8,052 nucleotides of DNA from an uncultured Chlorobiota bacterium (GCA_947311265.1 CAMZKQ010000111.1:1-8052), one strand, 5' to 3'; positions 1-6,941 are shown, numbered from the stretch's first letter. The notes: generated from the sequence alone by a model not told the origin. Made by a program: numbers and translations.

Positions 1-588
1 CACAATCGCCTGATGGACAAAGACCGCAAAACCACATTTTCAAAAAAGTTGAATTTCGTTACCCTTCAAATGCCCAACTTCACAAAATCGGCCGACCAGT
101 TGGAAACCAATTTTGAAAAATGGCTCTACGTTATAAAAAACCTCAGCTGGCTCGAAAATGTGCCAAGCAAATTGCAAGATAAAATTTTTCAAAAATTATT
201 TTCAGTCGCCTCCTACGAAGCCCTAAATACGGCAGAAAAAGAAAAATATCGAGAAAGCGAAAAATACTATAACGACCTAAAAAACTCCCTCGACACCGCT
301 TTCGAGGACGGCAAAAAAGAAACCGAAGAAGAACTAATCCCCCTGCTGGAAGAGGAGCGGCGACAAAAAAAAGAAGAAAGGCGACAAAAAGAGGAAGCCC
401 TCGCCAAAGAAAAAGAAGCCCTCGCCAAAGAAAAAGAAGCCCTCGCCAAGGAAAAGGAAGCCCTCGCCAAAGAAAAGGAAAAAAGTTTCAAACTTGCAAA
501 ATTAATGAAACAGCTCAATCATTCTATAGAAGAAATTGCAACCGAAACAGGGCTAAGTATTGATGAAATTAAAAAGATGGAAATATAA
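1..588 (+). CDS. Rpn-family PD-(D/E)XK nuclease/putative transposase, C-terminal part (5' end outside window)
   Basis: The reading frame is open from base 1 (His-Asn-Arg-Leu, then Met at base 13), so the gene almost certainly begins outside the window and that Met is not the true start. Residues are numbered from this Met. The visible part matches the C-terminal half of Rpn-type recombination-promoting nucleases: a strand ending in LQMPNF (18-23), a helical region with EKWLYVIKNL (35-44), then a long charged coiled coil (about 101-160) and a short helix-turn-helix-like tail (about 163-191, SIEEIATETGLS). The PD-(D/E)XK catalytic core would lie upstream and cannot be checked. The coiled coil holds four exact copies of ALAKEKE (129-156). 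Family members cut DNA and are often multicopy; activity here is inferred. Codon choice is richer in C-ending codons (gac, acc, ctc, gcc) than in the neighbouring genes, which suggests separate ancestry. It converges with the WD40 gene. Confidence 0.75.
   Translation, partial: HNRLMDKDRKTTFSKKLNFVTLQMPNFTKSADQLETNFEKWLYVIKNLSWLENVPSKLQDKIFQKLFSVASYEALNTAEKEKYRESEKYYNDLKNSLDTAFEDGKKETEEELIPLLEEERRQKKEERRQKEEALAKEKEALAKEKEALAKEKEALAKEKEKSFKLAKLMKQLNHSIEEIATETGLSIDEIKKMEI
397..480 (+). repeat. Four tandem 21-bp coding repeats (heptad ALAKEKE x4)
   Basis: Four head-to-tail 21-bp units lie at 397-417, 418-438, 439-459 and 460-480. The first two are identical; the last two differ only by a/g changes at the third base of Lys or Glu codons. 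Each unit encodes ALAKEKE, one coiled-coil heptad, so gain or loss of a unit keeps the frame and changes coil length by about one nanometre. The array is preceded by a looser repeat (RRQKKEE then RRQKEE, about 358-396). Confidence 0.95.
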
Positions 589-647
589 ACTACGCCTTTT
601 TCTCATACCTGCAAATTTGTAACTTTTGCTTAGATTCTATATAGCAT

Positions 648-686
648 TAAAAAAAGCCAAGCAATTTTGCAAGGCTTCCTTTTTTA
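648..686. terminator. Bidirectional intrinsic terminator between convergent genes
   Basis: The stem is AAGCC (654-658) with GGCTT (673-677), with a possible inner GCA/TGC pairing (661-663/668-670). An A-run precedes it (648-655) and a T-run follows it (680-685), so the hairpin has a U-tract on either strand. It lies between the plus-strand Rpn-like stop at 588 and the minus-strand WD40 stop at 706, and can serve both. Confidence 0.7.
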
Positions 687-705
687 TTTCGTGCCAATCT
701 AAATT

Positions 706-1692
706 TTATTTGCCGCCAGAATTGGCTTCATCTTGAAAATCTAAGCCAGATTCCCAAATCTTAATGTGATTATCGCTAGAACTGACAATATATTTCCCAT
801 CGGCACTGAACCTAACGCAGTGCACAGGGCCAGTATGGCTCACTAGTTTCTGTACAATTTCACCAGTACTTACGTCCCATAGTATAATTGACTTATCCCA
901 AGAACTGCTTACCAAGTATTTCCCATCTGGGCTAAAATCTACCGATAAAGCATGCCACATGTGCCCCCTGAGTAGGAATTTTTCTTTACCTCCTGAAAAG
1001 TTCCAAATTCTAACAGTATTATCTTTTGCAGCAGTTGCAATAAGTTGCCCATCTGGGCTTACGGCTATGTCCATTATAGTATTTGCATGCCCTTGCATGG
1101 TTCTTAGGCATTGGCTTTTACCATAATCCCAAACCTTAATAGTTTTGTCTTTTGAGCCTGTTACTATAAATTTCCCCTTTTTGGTAACTGCCAAGCAGGA
1201 TACTCTTGCAGTATGCCCTTTCATTTCTCGGTAGTTTTTGCCAGATTTAATTTCCCATAGATTTACTAGCCCGTTTTCTGTGGCAGTTGCTACAAATTTA
1301 CCGTTGGGTGTAATTTTTGCGTCCCAAACAATATCGTCGTGTTTGTTAAAATTCTTAAGAATTTTTCCTGTTGATGTTTTCCATATAATGGCAGAATGGT
1401 CGCGCGATGCAGATATTATGTAGTTGCCTTTTTTGTTCGTGGAAAGGTCAAAAATATCACTAATGTGCCGTTTCGACTTATAAACTTGCTTTCCTGTTTT
1501 AGCATCATAGGCTATAAGGTCGCCATTTTTTTGCCCTACGATTACGAGTTTATTGTCCTTGGACAGCACAACGGTATTTATCTGTACACCAGAACCTGTG
1601 ATGTCATTTATTTCTTTTACATTTTGCGAAAAAGAATTGGGGATACCTGCTAGAAATAAAAATGCAAGTAGTAGTGTAAATGTTTTTTTCAT
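706..1692 (-). CDS. Secreted seven-bladed WD40 beta-propeller protein
   Basis: This 328-residue protein begins with a Sec signal peptide: MKK, a hydrophobic core (about 4-18), and probable cleavage near SFS|QN (22/23). There is no lipobox Cys, so it should be periplasmic or exported. The rest is seven WD40 units at about 37-74, 75-115, 116-157, 158-199, 200-241, 242-283 and 284-315. Recognisable closing dipeptides are IW (103-104, 229-230, 312-313), LW (145-146, 271-272) and VWD (187-189), with GH or similar openings (159-160, 201-202, 243-244). Seven units fill one complete propeller, a protein-binding scaffold with no catalytic site. The start sits 36 bp after the stop of the Ig-like gene on the same strand, which suggests co-transcription. 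The partner is unknown; interaction with the Ig-like product is possible only if that protein also leaves the cytoplasm. The product class is secure; the biological role is not. Confidence 0.95.
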   Translation of the reverse strand: MKKTFTLLLAFLFLAGIPNSFSQNVKEINDITGSGVQINTVVLSKDNKLVIVGQKNGDLIAYDAKTGKQVYKSKRHISDIFDLSTNKKGNYIISASRDHSAIIWKTSTGKILKNFNKHDDIVWDAKITPNGKFVATATENGLVNLWEIKSGKNYREMKGHTARVSCLAVTKKGKFIVTGSKDKTIKVWDYGKSQCLRTMQGHANTIMDIAVSPDGQLIATAAKDNTVRIWNFSGGKEKFLLRGHMWHALSVDFSPDGKYLVSSSWDKSIILWDVSTGEIVQKLVSHTGPVHCVRFSADGKYIVSSSDNHIKIWESGLDFQDEANSGGK

Positions 1693-1728
1693 AGGATTTG
1701 CTTTTTAGCCGAAGCTGGGTTTATAGGG

Positions 1729-2862
1729 TTACTTTTTAGCTGTTACTTTAACCTGAGTGCCTATTTCTATGTCTTCTAGTAAGCAGTAGCCTTGGCTATC
1801 AGTCATTAATTTTTCTGTTTTTCCGTTGTACTGAACAGTTACTTCTGCCTCTGTAATAGGATTATTTTTTTTATCAACAACTTTAAATTTCATGCTGTGT
1901 TGCACTGGGACTTCTGGCTCTATAACTTCAATTTCGATTACTAGTGGGTAAAATGCTTTCCCTTTTTCGCATATAAAATTACTAATTCCGGCAGTTGCAT
2001 GGCTAGCACTTACTTCTGCATTTATTTTGATATTTGGTAGCGTTATTTCTCCTGCCTCGTTAGATTTTAATTCTTCCTGCCCACCTGCCCATGTAAAAGT
2101 GTAGCTTTGATTGGGCTGAATGCTACCGTCAGAACCTGTAACTTTAAAAAGCATATCTGCTTTTTCGGATACAACGATAAAGTAATCTCCATACTCTATA
2201 CACGTATGCCCCTTCACATTTATTGCCTGAGCTTGTTCTATTTCGTATGATTTAACATAAGACTCCTCCTTTACGCTTGCTAATGTAATCGTTGCATCGG
2301 ACGATGAGCGTTGTATTTCCTTTTTGCCTTCGTACTCGAAGGACACTTCGGCATTGGGTGCTGGTGTGCCGTCTTCAAAGCGTACTTTAAAAACCATCGG
2401 CACTCGTTTGGCATTTATAATTTTATCAAGAATGCCTTTATCCGCCCCGGGGGTATCGTTTAAAAATCCCCATTGGGTGAGTACAACATTTTCTTGCCCA
2501 TTATTTTGTATCACAAAAATATCTTTAAGGGCAGGTATTTCGATGCACTTATATAAGAATGCGATTAATTTTTGGTCTTCAAAGTTTTTAGCCGCTTCTA
2601 TTAGTTTTGTAATCTGTGCGGAAAGCCTTGCTTTTACAAGGCTTTGCTGTTCTTCGCTAATTTGCGTAATGCAAACTGGGTTACCTTCGTATTCGGTTGT
2701 CCATATAATTTTATCGCCACTTATTACAGGCTCGGTGAACAACTGGTACTCTTTTCCTTGCGGGAAGGCGGCTTTTAATTGGTTGTATATGCCTTTTGAT
2801 GCTGATGGGTCGCCAAGTGTATAACGTACATTTTTGAGTTCTTTTGCTATTACTTGATTCAT
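1729..2862 (-). CDS. Unrecognised protein with N-terminal alpha/beta region and three Ig-like/CarboxypepD_reg-type domains
   Basis: I do not recognise this 377-residue protein as a named family. Residues 1-150 form a mixed region containing a helical stretch (about 70-108) and the segment VLTQWGFLND (127-136). Three similar beta-sandwich units follow, each opening with M-x-FKV and a polar turn: 156-232 (MVFKVRFEDGTPAPNAEV), 237-312 (MLFKVTGSDGSIQPNQSY) and 324-377 (MKFKVVDKKNNPITEAEV). Their pattern of K/DG-x-P, a tyrosine/glycine strand and a late G-x-x-x-L strand is that of carboxypeptidase-regulatory or SpaA-like Ig folds. There is no signal peptide or membrane segment, unusual for such domains, so the protein may be cytoplasmic or exported by a non-Sec route. 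It is the first gene of a probable two-gene unit with the secreted WD40 protein. Coding status is well supported by length, domain repetition and tight spacing; function is unknown. Confidence 0.85.
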   Translation of the reverse strand: MNQVIAKELKNVRYTLGDPSASKGIYNQLKAAFPQGKEYQLFTEPVISGDKIIWTTEYEGNPVCITQISEEQQSLVKARLSAQITKLIEAAKNFEDQKLIAFLYKCIEIPALKDIFVIQNNGQENVVLTQWGFLNDTPGADKGILDKIINAKRVPMVFKVRFEDGTPAPNAEVSFEYEGKKEIQRSSSDATITLASVKEESYVKSYEIEQAQAINVKGHTCIEYGDYFIVVSEKADMLFKVTGSDGSIQPNQSYTFTWAGGQEELKSNEAGEITLPNIKINAEVSASHATAGISNFICEKGKAFYPLVIEIEVIEPEVPVQHSMKFKVVDKKNNPITEAEVTVQYNGKTEKLMTDSQGYCLLEDIEIGTQVKVTAKK

Positions 2863-2909
2863 TGGTTTATGGATATTTTAATGTTTGCAATATTAAGACT
2901 AATAAAACT

Positions 2910-2929
2910 AACCTTTAGGTGCAAAGGTT
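2910..2929 (-). promoter_or_regulatory. Inverted repeat with -7-like element upstream of the Ig-like gene
   Basis: AACCTTT (2910-2916) and AAAGGTT (2923-2929) form a perfect 7-bp inverted repeat with a 6-bp spacer, about 48 bp before the Ig-like start. Read on the minus strand, 2922-2929 is AACCTTTG, one mismatch from the Bacteroidota -7 consensus TAnnTTTG. No TTG is found at the expected -33 distance. It could be an operator over a weak promoter, or chance in AT-rich DNA. The rest of the 265-bp gap (2863-3127) shows only the terminator at its far end. Confidence 0.25.
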
Positions 2930-3074
2930 TATAAATAAAACTGATTTTCTTCTGCTATAAATTTTTGTCGTGCTATTTTTTTGACGAAATGCTTGATTAG
3001 TTTGATGAGCACCCTACTTTCTTTGATAAAATTTAATTTAAAACTTTAAATTTCCTTTTATTATTACTTTTTAA

Positions 3075-3120
3075 TCCTAAAAAAAATAAAGCCCTTTCGA
3101 TACAAGAAAGTGCTTTATTT
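3075..3120 (-). terminator. Strong intrinsic terminator of the TIM-barrel gene
   Basis: On the minus strand a 15-bp stem with one mismatch is formed by 3106-3120 and 3084-3098, with a 7-base loop at 3099-3105. The A-run at 3079-3086 supplies the U-tract in the transcript. It starts only 7 bases after the stop codon of the minus-strand gene ending at 3128 and separates that gene from the Ig-like/WD40 unit. Confidence 0.88.
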
Positions 3121-3127
3121 TAGACAT

Positions 3128-4939
3128 TTATTTTTTTTCTGGCACTAATTTTTCAATATCCTCCATAAAGCCCTCTAAGGCTCGGCTTGTATTTATCAAG
3201 CTCGTTTTCATGCTTTCTTTTGCTTCTTGAAAAACATCTTTAAAGCTATCAAAAAGGTCATGATAATAGTCCACCGCATCGTTCATATTAGATATAAACG
3301 CTCTAAAATACTTTTCCTCCCTTCTGTTTAGCGGTGCTGATGCTTCTGCAATTTTATTTTTCAGGTAATCAATATAAAGCCCCATTTCCTTAATGAAAAT
3401 ATTAGGTCTATTCTGGCTAGTTATCACGTTATTACGCCCATAAATATGCCCAATCATTTCTTTTAAGCTACGCTTTTTAGAATAGTAAGCCATATTAGGG
3501 CCTGGGCAAATAGATACGCCTTCGCCTTCGATTTTAGTGTTAATTGCATTGTTGAGCAAAGAGGCTGTTCCTAAGCCTACACAAATGCAAGCCTTGTCAG
3601 TAATTTTAAAGTATTTGGCTTGGTAGGCTTCTTGGCTAATTTCTTCTTTGTCTAATTCCGAAACTGCAAATTTCTGAAACCGCCGAGAGGCAGTACAAAT
3701 TTTAGTTTTGGTATATTCTTTTGTCGAAATAAGGAATTTTTTGGGGCATAAGCTACCGGGTTTTCCCGCTTTAATTAGGGCTAATTTTTCGGCATCTTTT
3801 GTGTTGCCCCTAAGGCTGTTGAAAGGCACACCTAGTGGCGAAATATTACTAAGGTATAAGTCTTTTTCTTGTGCAGCAATTAGTAAATCCATGCTTTTTT
3901 CGTCCACCTGTGTAGCTTCTGGCACGAGCAAAAACGGCGTTCCCCAGCCTACCGAATCTACTCCGTAGTGGTCGATTAGGAAATTATGCTCTTCGGCAGT
4001 GCCTACGCCACCTTGGGCTGTTATTTTCAGCTTTAGAGGTTGCTCTGGTATGACTTTACCTTTGGCCTCTAATGCAGGAATTAAGATGTCCTGAATATCC
4101 TTAACAAGAGCTTCTCGGTGCAATCTAAATTCATCTAAGATGGGGCCCATAAGAAATCCATCGGAAGCAAAGGCGTGTCCGCCACAATTTAGCCCCGATT
4201 CTACTCTGTACTCGGATACCCAGATGCCTTTTTTAGCAAAAAATTTGCCTTGTATAAGTGCAGAGCGGTAGTCGCTTACTTTTAGTACCACCTTCTTTTT
4301 AATGTAGCCGTTTTTTTCGGGGAAGAAGTCATTAAAATTTTCGATATAGCCATATAGGCGAGGATTCATGCCTGCCGAAAGGATAATTGAGGAGGCTAAA
4401 TTACTGTTGGCATAGCCTCTAAGAGCAGCATGTGCATCGTTAAATTCTGTAGGTAACTCTTCGCCATTTTTAAAGTTTTCCTTGTCCAGTTTGGTCATTA
4501 TATTTACATCAATGCTGCCCATGGACAGGTTGTTTTTTATCCAAGTTGCTGCTTCGGAAAAGTCAAAATTATCGGAGGTAAAATCTTTAAATTTCTGTTT
4601 AAAAGTTGCTCCATCTGGTAGCATACTGAAATACTCTTTCAGTTTTTCTCGCTTATCGGCGGTAGAATTTTTAAGCTCTTCAAATTTATCTCTTGCCAAA
4701 TCGTTCACCAAATTAAGGTAAGAGGTAAAACGTTTGGCTCGAAAATCGTCAATTTTATCAGTAATCTCTTCATACGGTAATTTCAGTTTTTCGCAGTACA
4801 TTTTTCTTAGTTTCTCAACTAAAATATCATCTACCATAGAAATCACAGAATCTATACCGAATTGTGATACTTTTAAAGGGGTTTCAAGGGTAAAACCAAT
4901 GCCCATAACTGGGATATGAAATGAGTGTGTTTTTATCAT
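3128..4939 (-). CDS. Divergent nitronate monooxygenase/FabK-like FMN-binding TIM-barrel protein with long C-terminal extension
   Basis: The 603-residue product has landmarks of the 2-nitropropane dioxygenase (NMO)/FabK/PfaD fold in the right order. These are a first strand with the IPVMGIGF turn (9-16); a DVNIMTKLD strand (144-152), like the family's vNl segment; a VVLKVSDYRSAL strand-helix (217-228); SGLNCGGHAF (248-257), matching the AGGH motif whose His is catalytic in NMO (here His255); and AQGGVGT (308-314) followed by VGWGTPFLLVPEA (330-342), matching the GGI and GTrF phosphate-binding segments. This suggests flavin-dependent oxidation or reduction, but the substrate is unknown. Differences are large: residues 35-135 form an unusual helical insertion, and 390-603 is an extension with Cys398, Cys415, Cys451, Cys453 and Cys478 and a helical end. 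At 603 residues it far exceeds the 310-360 typical of NMO. No signal peptide; probably cytoplasmic. A TAnnTTTG element lies upstream and a strong terminator directly downstream, so it is probably monocistronic. Confidence 0.8.
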   Translation of the reverse strand: MIKTHSFHIPVMGIGFTLETPLKVSQFGIDSVISMVDDILVEKLRKMYCEKLKLPYEEITDKIDDFRAKRFTSYLNLVNDLARDKFEELKNSTADKREKLKEYFSMLPDGATFKQKFKDFTSDNFDFSEAATWIKNNLSMGSIDVNIMTKLDKENFKNGEELPTEFNDAHAALRGYANSNLASSIILSAGMNPRLYGYIENFNDFFPEKNGYIKKKVVLKVSDYRSALIQGKFFAKKGIWVSEYRVESGLNCGGHAFASDGFLMGPILDEFRLHREALVKDIQDILIPALEAKGKVIPEQPLKLKITAQGGVGTAEEHNFLIDHYGVDSVGWGTPFLLVPEATQVDEKSMDLLIAAQEKDLYLSNISPLGVPFNSLRGNTKDAEKLALIKAGKPGSLCPKKFLISTKEYTKTKICTASRRFQKFAVSELDKEEISQEAYQAKYFKITDKACICVGLGTASLLNNAINTKIEGEGVSICPGPNMAYYSKKRSLKEMIGHIYGRNNVITSQNRPNIFIKEMGLYIDYLKNKIAEASAPLNRREEKYFRAFISNMNDAVDYYHDLFDSFKDVFQEAKESMKTSLINTSRALEGFMEDIEKLVPEKK

Positions 4940-4983
4940 ATTATTTTTTTTGTAGTATTAAGTTGCTTGCCATAGATAATTTA

Positions 4984-4991
4984 CAAAGGTA
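4984..4991 (-). promoter_or_regulatory. Candidate Bacteroidota -7 promoter element for the TIM-barrel gene
   Basis: The minus strand reads TACCTTTG, an exact match to the TAnnTTTG element used by the Bacteroidota housekeeping sigma factor. It lies 44 bp before the ATG at 4939, which would give a leader of roughly 35-40 bases. It sits just beyond the adaptor stop at 5000, so the gene could be transcribed apart from gmk and the adaptor. No TTG stands at the usual -33 spacing, so confidence is moderate. Confidence 0.4.
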
Positions 4992-4999
4992 ATGAAATT

Positions 5000-6124
5000 T
5001 TAATGATTTAAGGTTTTTACTTTGGTATTTTCCGAAGCATTTATAAGAGGCTCTGTAACTATTGCTGTTCCTGGGTTTACACCGTTAATTAAGACTGTAC
5101 TTTCGTTTATTTTTAAAATATTGATTTGTTTTTTTTGAAGTTTACCATCAGCAACGGTGTAAATTTCGTTGGAATTAAAGAGGGCAGTCCGAGGCAGTTC
5201 CATTGCATTTTTTATCGTAATTTTAGAAAATTCTGCCCAAAGGTACTCCCCTTGTAGCACGCCTTTTGTTGAGCTTAGTGTTACAAAAAATGTAATGGAT
5301 TGGGTTTTGCTATCCACAAAATTAGATTTCCGGCTGACTTGCCCTTTAATTTTATGATTTTCGTTGCCTTTGGCATATATTAGCACAGGGTCGCCAATAT
5401 GTATCATGCTTGCATTTTGGGTTTCTATGGGTACTTCGAGTTCTAATTTATCGGTACGCACCATCTTGGCGAGCCTTGCTCCGGGGTTGGCAATTGCTCC
5501 TACTTCGGCAAATACATCTATAAAGCTGCCATTGAATGGGGCATAAATTCGATACTTTGAAAGGCGTATTTCTTCGCTTTTTATGCTGTAATAATCGCTA
5601 AGGATATTTCGGCTGGCGAGGTATATTTTTTCTTGGCTTGAGTTGGCTTTGGGCAAATTGGGAATGGGTTTTGTGAGCTCTGTGTTATTAAAAAAGGTGT
5701 ACCATTTGGGGTAGCTGCTGATAAAGTCTATTTTAAAATCGGGGAGTAAATTAGCGATTTTATTTAAAAACCGACTTTTATGTGCCCGAAGGGCAAGTTG
5801 TGCTTCTTGGTCGTAAATATTCAGAAGGAGTTGCCCTTTTCTAAAATGCTGCCCTTTTTTTAAGGGGATTCTCCCTGCTAAAATCCGCCCTTGTACTTCG
5901 CTGCTCAAATCTACATAATTTTGCGAGGCTAGCCTTCCTGTGGCTTTTACCTTGGAATATAGGGTTGAAAACGTGGCGGTTTTCACCTTTACTGTAGGTA
6001 TTGTTTTTTGCTTTTTCTTTTCAGGCACTTCGGGCTTGAAACTGGCAAGTACTTTCATTATACCAACTCCTCCGGCAAGGAGTAGTATTATTGAGCCGAT
6101 TATAATAAATTGTCTTAATTTCAT
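5000..6124 (-). CDS. RND-type efflux periplasmic adaptor (membrane fusion) protein
   Basis: This 374-residue protein is built like HlyD/AcrA-type adaptors, which bridge an inner-membrane pump to an outer-membrane channel. An uncleaved N-terminal anchor is likely (hydrophobic 6-28, no lipobox Cys). The first half of the lipoyl/barrel-sandwich domain is at about 66-105 (LSSEVQGRI, then IPLKKGQHFRKGQLL). A hairpin region (about 106-190) contains SSYPKWYTFF (136-145) and helix SRNILSDYYSIKSEEIRLSK (171-190). The second lipoyl half is YRIYAPFNGSFIDV (191-204) with EVGAIANPGARLAKMV (207-222). The beta-barrel (about 225-305) and membrane-proximal domain (about 306-365) follow. Length is normal for the family. 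The gene follows gmk by 37 bp on the same strand, so the two are probably co-transcribed. No RND permease or TolC-like gene is beside it, as would be usual; the next gene downstream is the unrelated TIM-barrel protein. Adaptor identity is secure; the exported substrate is unknown. Confidence 0.93.
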   Translation of the reverse strand: MKLRQFIIIGSIILLLAGGVGIMKVLASFKPEVPEKKKQKTIPTVKVKTATFSTLYSKVKATGRLASQNYVDLSSEVQGRILAGRIPLKKGQHFRKGQLLLNIYDQEAQLALRAHKSRFLNKIANLLPDFKIDFISSYPKWYTFFNNTELTKPIPNLPKANSSQEKIYLASRNILSDYYSIKSEEIRLSKYRIYAPFNGSFIDVFAEVGAIANPGARLAKMVRTDKLELEVPIETQNASMIHIGDPVLIYAKGNENHKIKGQVSRKSNFVDSKTQSITFFVTLSSTKGVLQGEYLWAEFSKITIKNAMELPRTALFNSNEIYTVADGKLQKKQINILKINESTVLINGVNPGTAIVTEPLINASENTKVKTLNH

Positions 6125-6161
6125 TTTTGGTTTTATTTATTTGGAGCAATTTTGGGGTAAT

Positions 6162-6734
6162 TTAGAGGTTCAGGAAATTAGTAATTAATAACTTTGTATC
6201 AGAAATGGCTTGTTCCAAGTTATCGTTTACAATAATTGCGTCAAATTGATTGGCAAATGTGAGTTCGTACTCTGCTTTTTTTACTCTTTTTTCTATGTTT
6301 TCTTGGGAATCTGTATTTCTGGTTACTAGCCGTTTTTGTAATTCGTCGATAGAGGGCGGCTGTATAAAAATGCTTAAGGCTTGCTCTTGAAAATATTTTT
6401 TGATATTAATTCCACCTAAAACATCAACATCAAAGACAACATTTTTCCCGGCCTTACGCAAACGCTCAATTTCGTTTTTGAGTGTGCCGTAGAAATGGTC
6501 TTTGTAAACCTCTTCATACTCTATAAATGCGTTGTCTGCAATGCGTTGCTTAAACTCTGGTATGGAGAGGAAAAAATAGTCTGCTCCATTGCGTTCCCCC
6601 GCTCGCTTTTTTCGGCTACAAGCCGAAATTGAGAATGCCAAGTTAAATGCTTTTTCTAAAAGCATTGCTTTTACAATAGTGGTTTTTCCTGCCCCAGATG
6701 GTGCGGAAAAGATTATTAATTGCCCTTTTTCCAT
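6162..6734 (-). CDS. gmk: Guanylate kinase
   Basis: Guanylate kinase transfers phosphate from ATP to GMP, giving GDP for nucleotide synthesis in the cytoplasm. The 190-residue product is full length and collinear with the family. It has the P-loop SAPSGAGKTT (10-19); the GMP-binding region SACSRKKRAGERNGADYFF (37-55), where the usual SxTTRxxRxGE appears as SACSRKKRAGE; the IEYEEVYKDHFYGT segment (71-84) matching the family's E-x-x-x-V-x-x-x-x-YGT; the VFDVDVLGG strand (100-108); and the lid RNTDSQENIEKR (139-150) with its TDS signature and following A-x-x-E. A TATGTTTG promoter-like element lies just upstream. The adaptor gene follows 37 bp downstream. The common Bacteroidota neighbours yicC and nadD are not next to it in this window. 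It diverges from the M15 peptidase gene across 318 bp. Confidence 0.97.
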   Translation of the reverse strand: MEKGQLIIFSAPSGAGKTTIVKAMLLEKAFNLAFSISACSRKKRAGERNGADYFFLSIPEFKQRIADNAFIEYEEVYKDHFYGTLKNEIERLRKAGKNVVFDVDVLGGINIKKYFQEQALSIFIQPPSIDELQKRLVTRNTDSQENIEKRVKKAEYELTFANQFDAIIVNDNLEQAISDTKLLITNFLNL

Positions 6735-6752
6735 AGCTTGCTAAATTTGCTA

Positions 6753-6760
6753 CAAACATA
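6753..6760 (-). promoter_or_regulatory. Candidate -7 promoter element for gmk
   Basis: The minus strand reads TATGTTTG, an exact match to TAnnTTTG, 18 bp before the gmk ATG at 6734. That would give a leader of only about 10-12 bases. No clear TTG is present at the -33 position. The position supports this as the promoter of the gmk-adaptor unit. Confidence 0.4.
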
Positions 6761-6941
6761 TAAATTATATCATAAATATTTTAATTATTTTAAAGTCTAT
6801 GCTATTTTTTACAGCAGCTTTGGGCGATAATCTTTGGCACTAGTAGGGGCTAAATCTAAAAATAAAAAAAGAAGAGCACTACTAAAGGCTCTAATCTTAA
6901 TGTCATAAACAGTTGGGAATTGCACAGACATTTACAACTAC

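Noticed and set aside
397..480. CRISPR-like repeat array
   Set aside because: The 21-bp units are directly adjacent with no spacers and are in frame within a coding region; no cas gene is present.
267..518. Open frame on the minus strand across the heptad repeats
   Set aside because: It is the antisense of the ALAKEKE array, giving low-complexity Ser/Ala/Leu/Phe sequence, and it lies inside a well-supported plus-strand gene.
2324..2824. 166-codon open frame on the plus strand
   Set aside because: It is antisense to the Ig-like gene, has no recognisable domain, and shows no codon pattern of a real gene; the minus-strand product has clear repeated domains.
706..2862. The Ig-like/WD40 pair as a toxin-antitoxin or phage-defence module
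   Set aside because: Neither product shows a nuclease, nucleotide-binding, membrane-pore or other effector domain, and no defence gene lies alongside; the idea has no support in the sequence.
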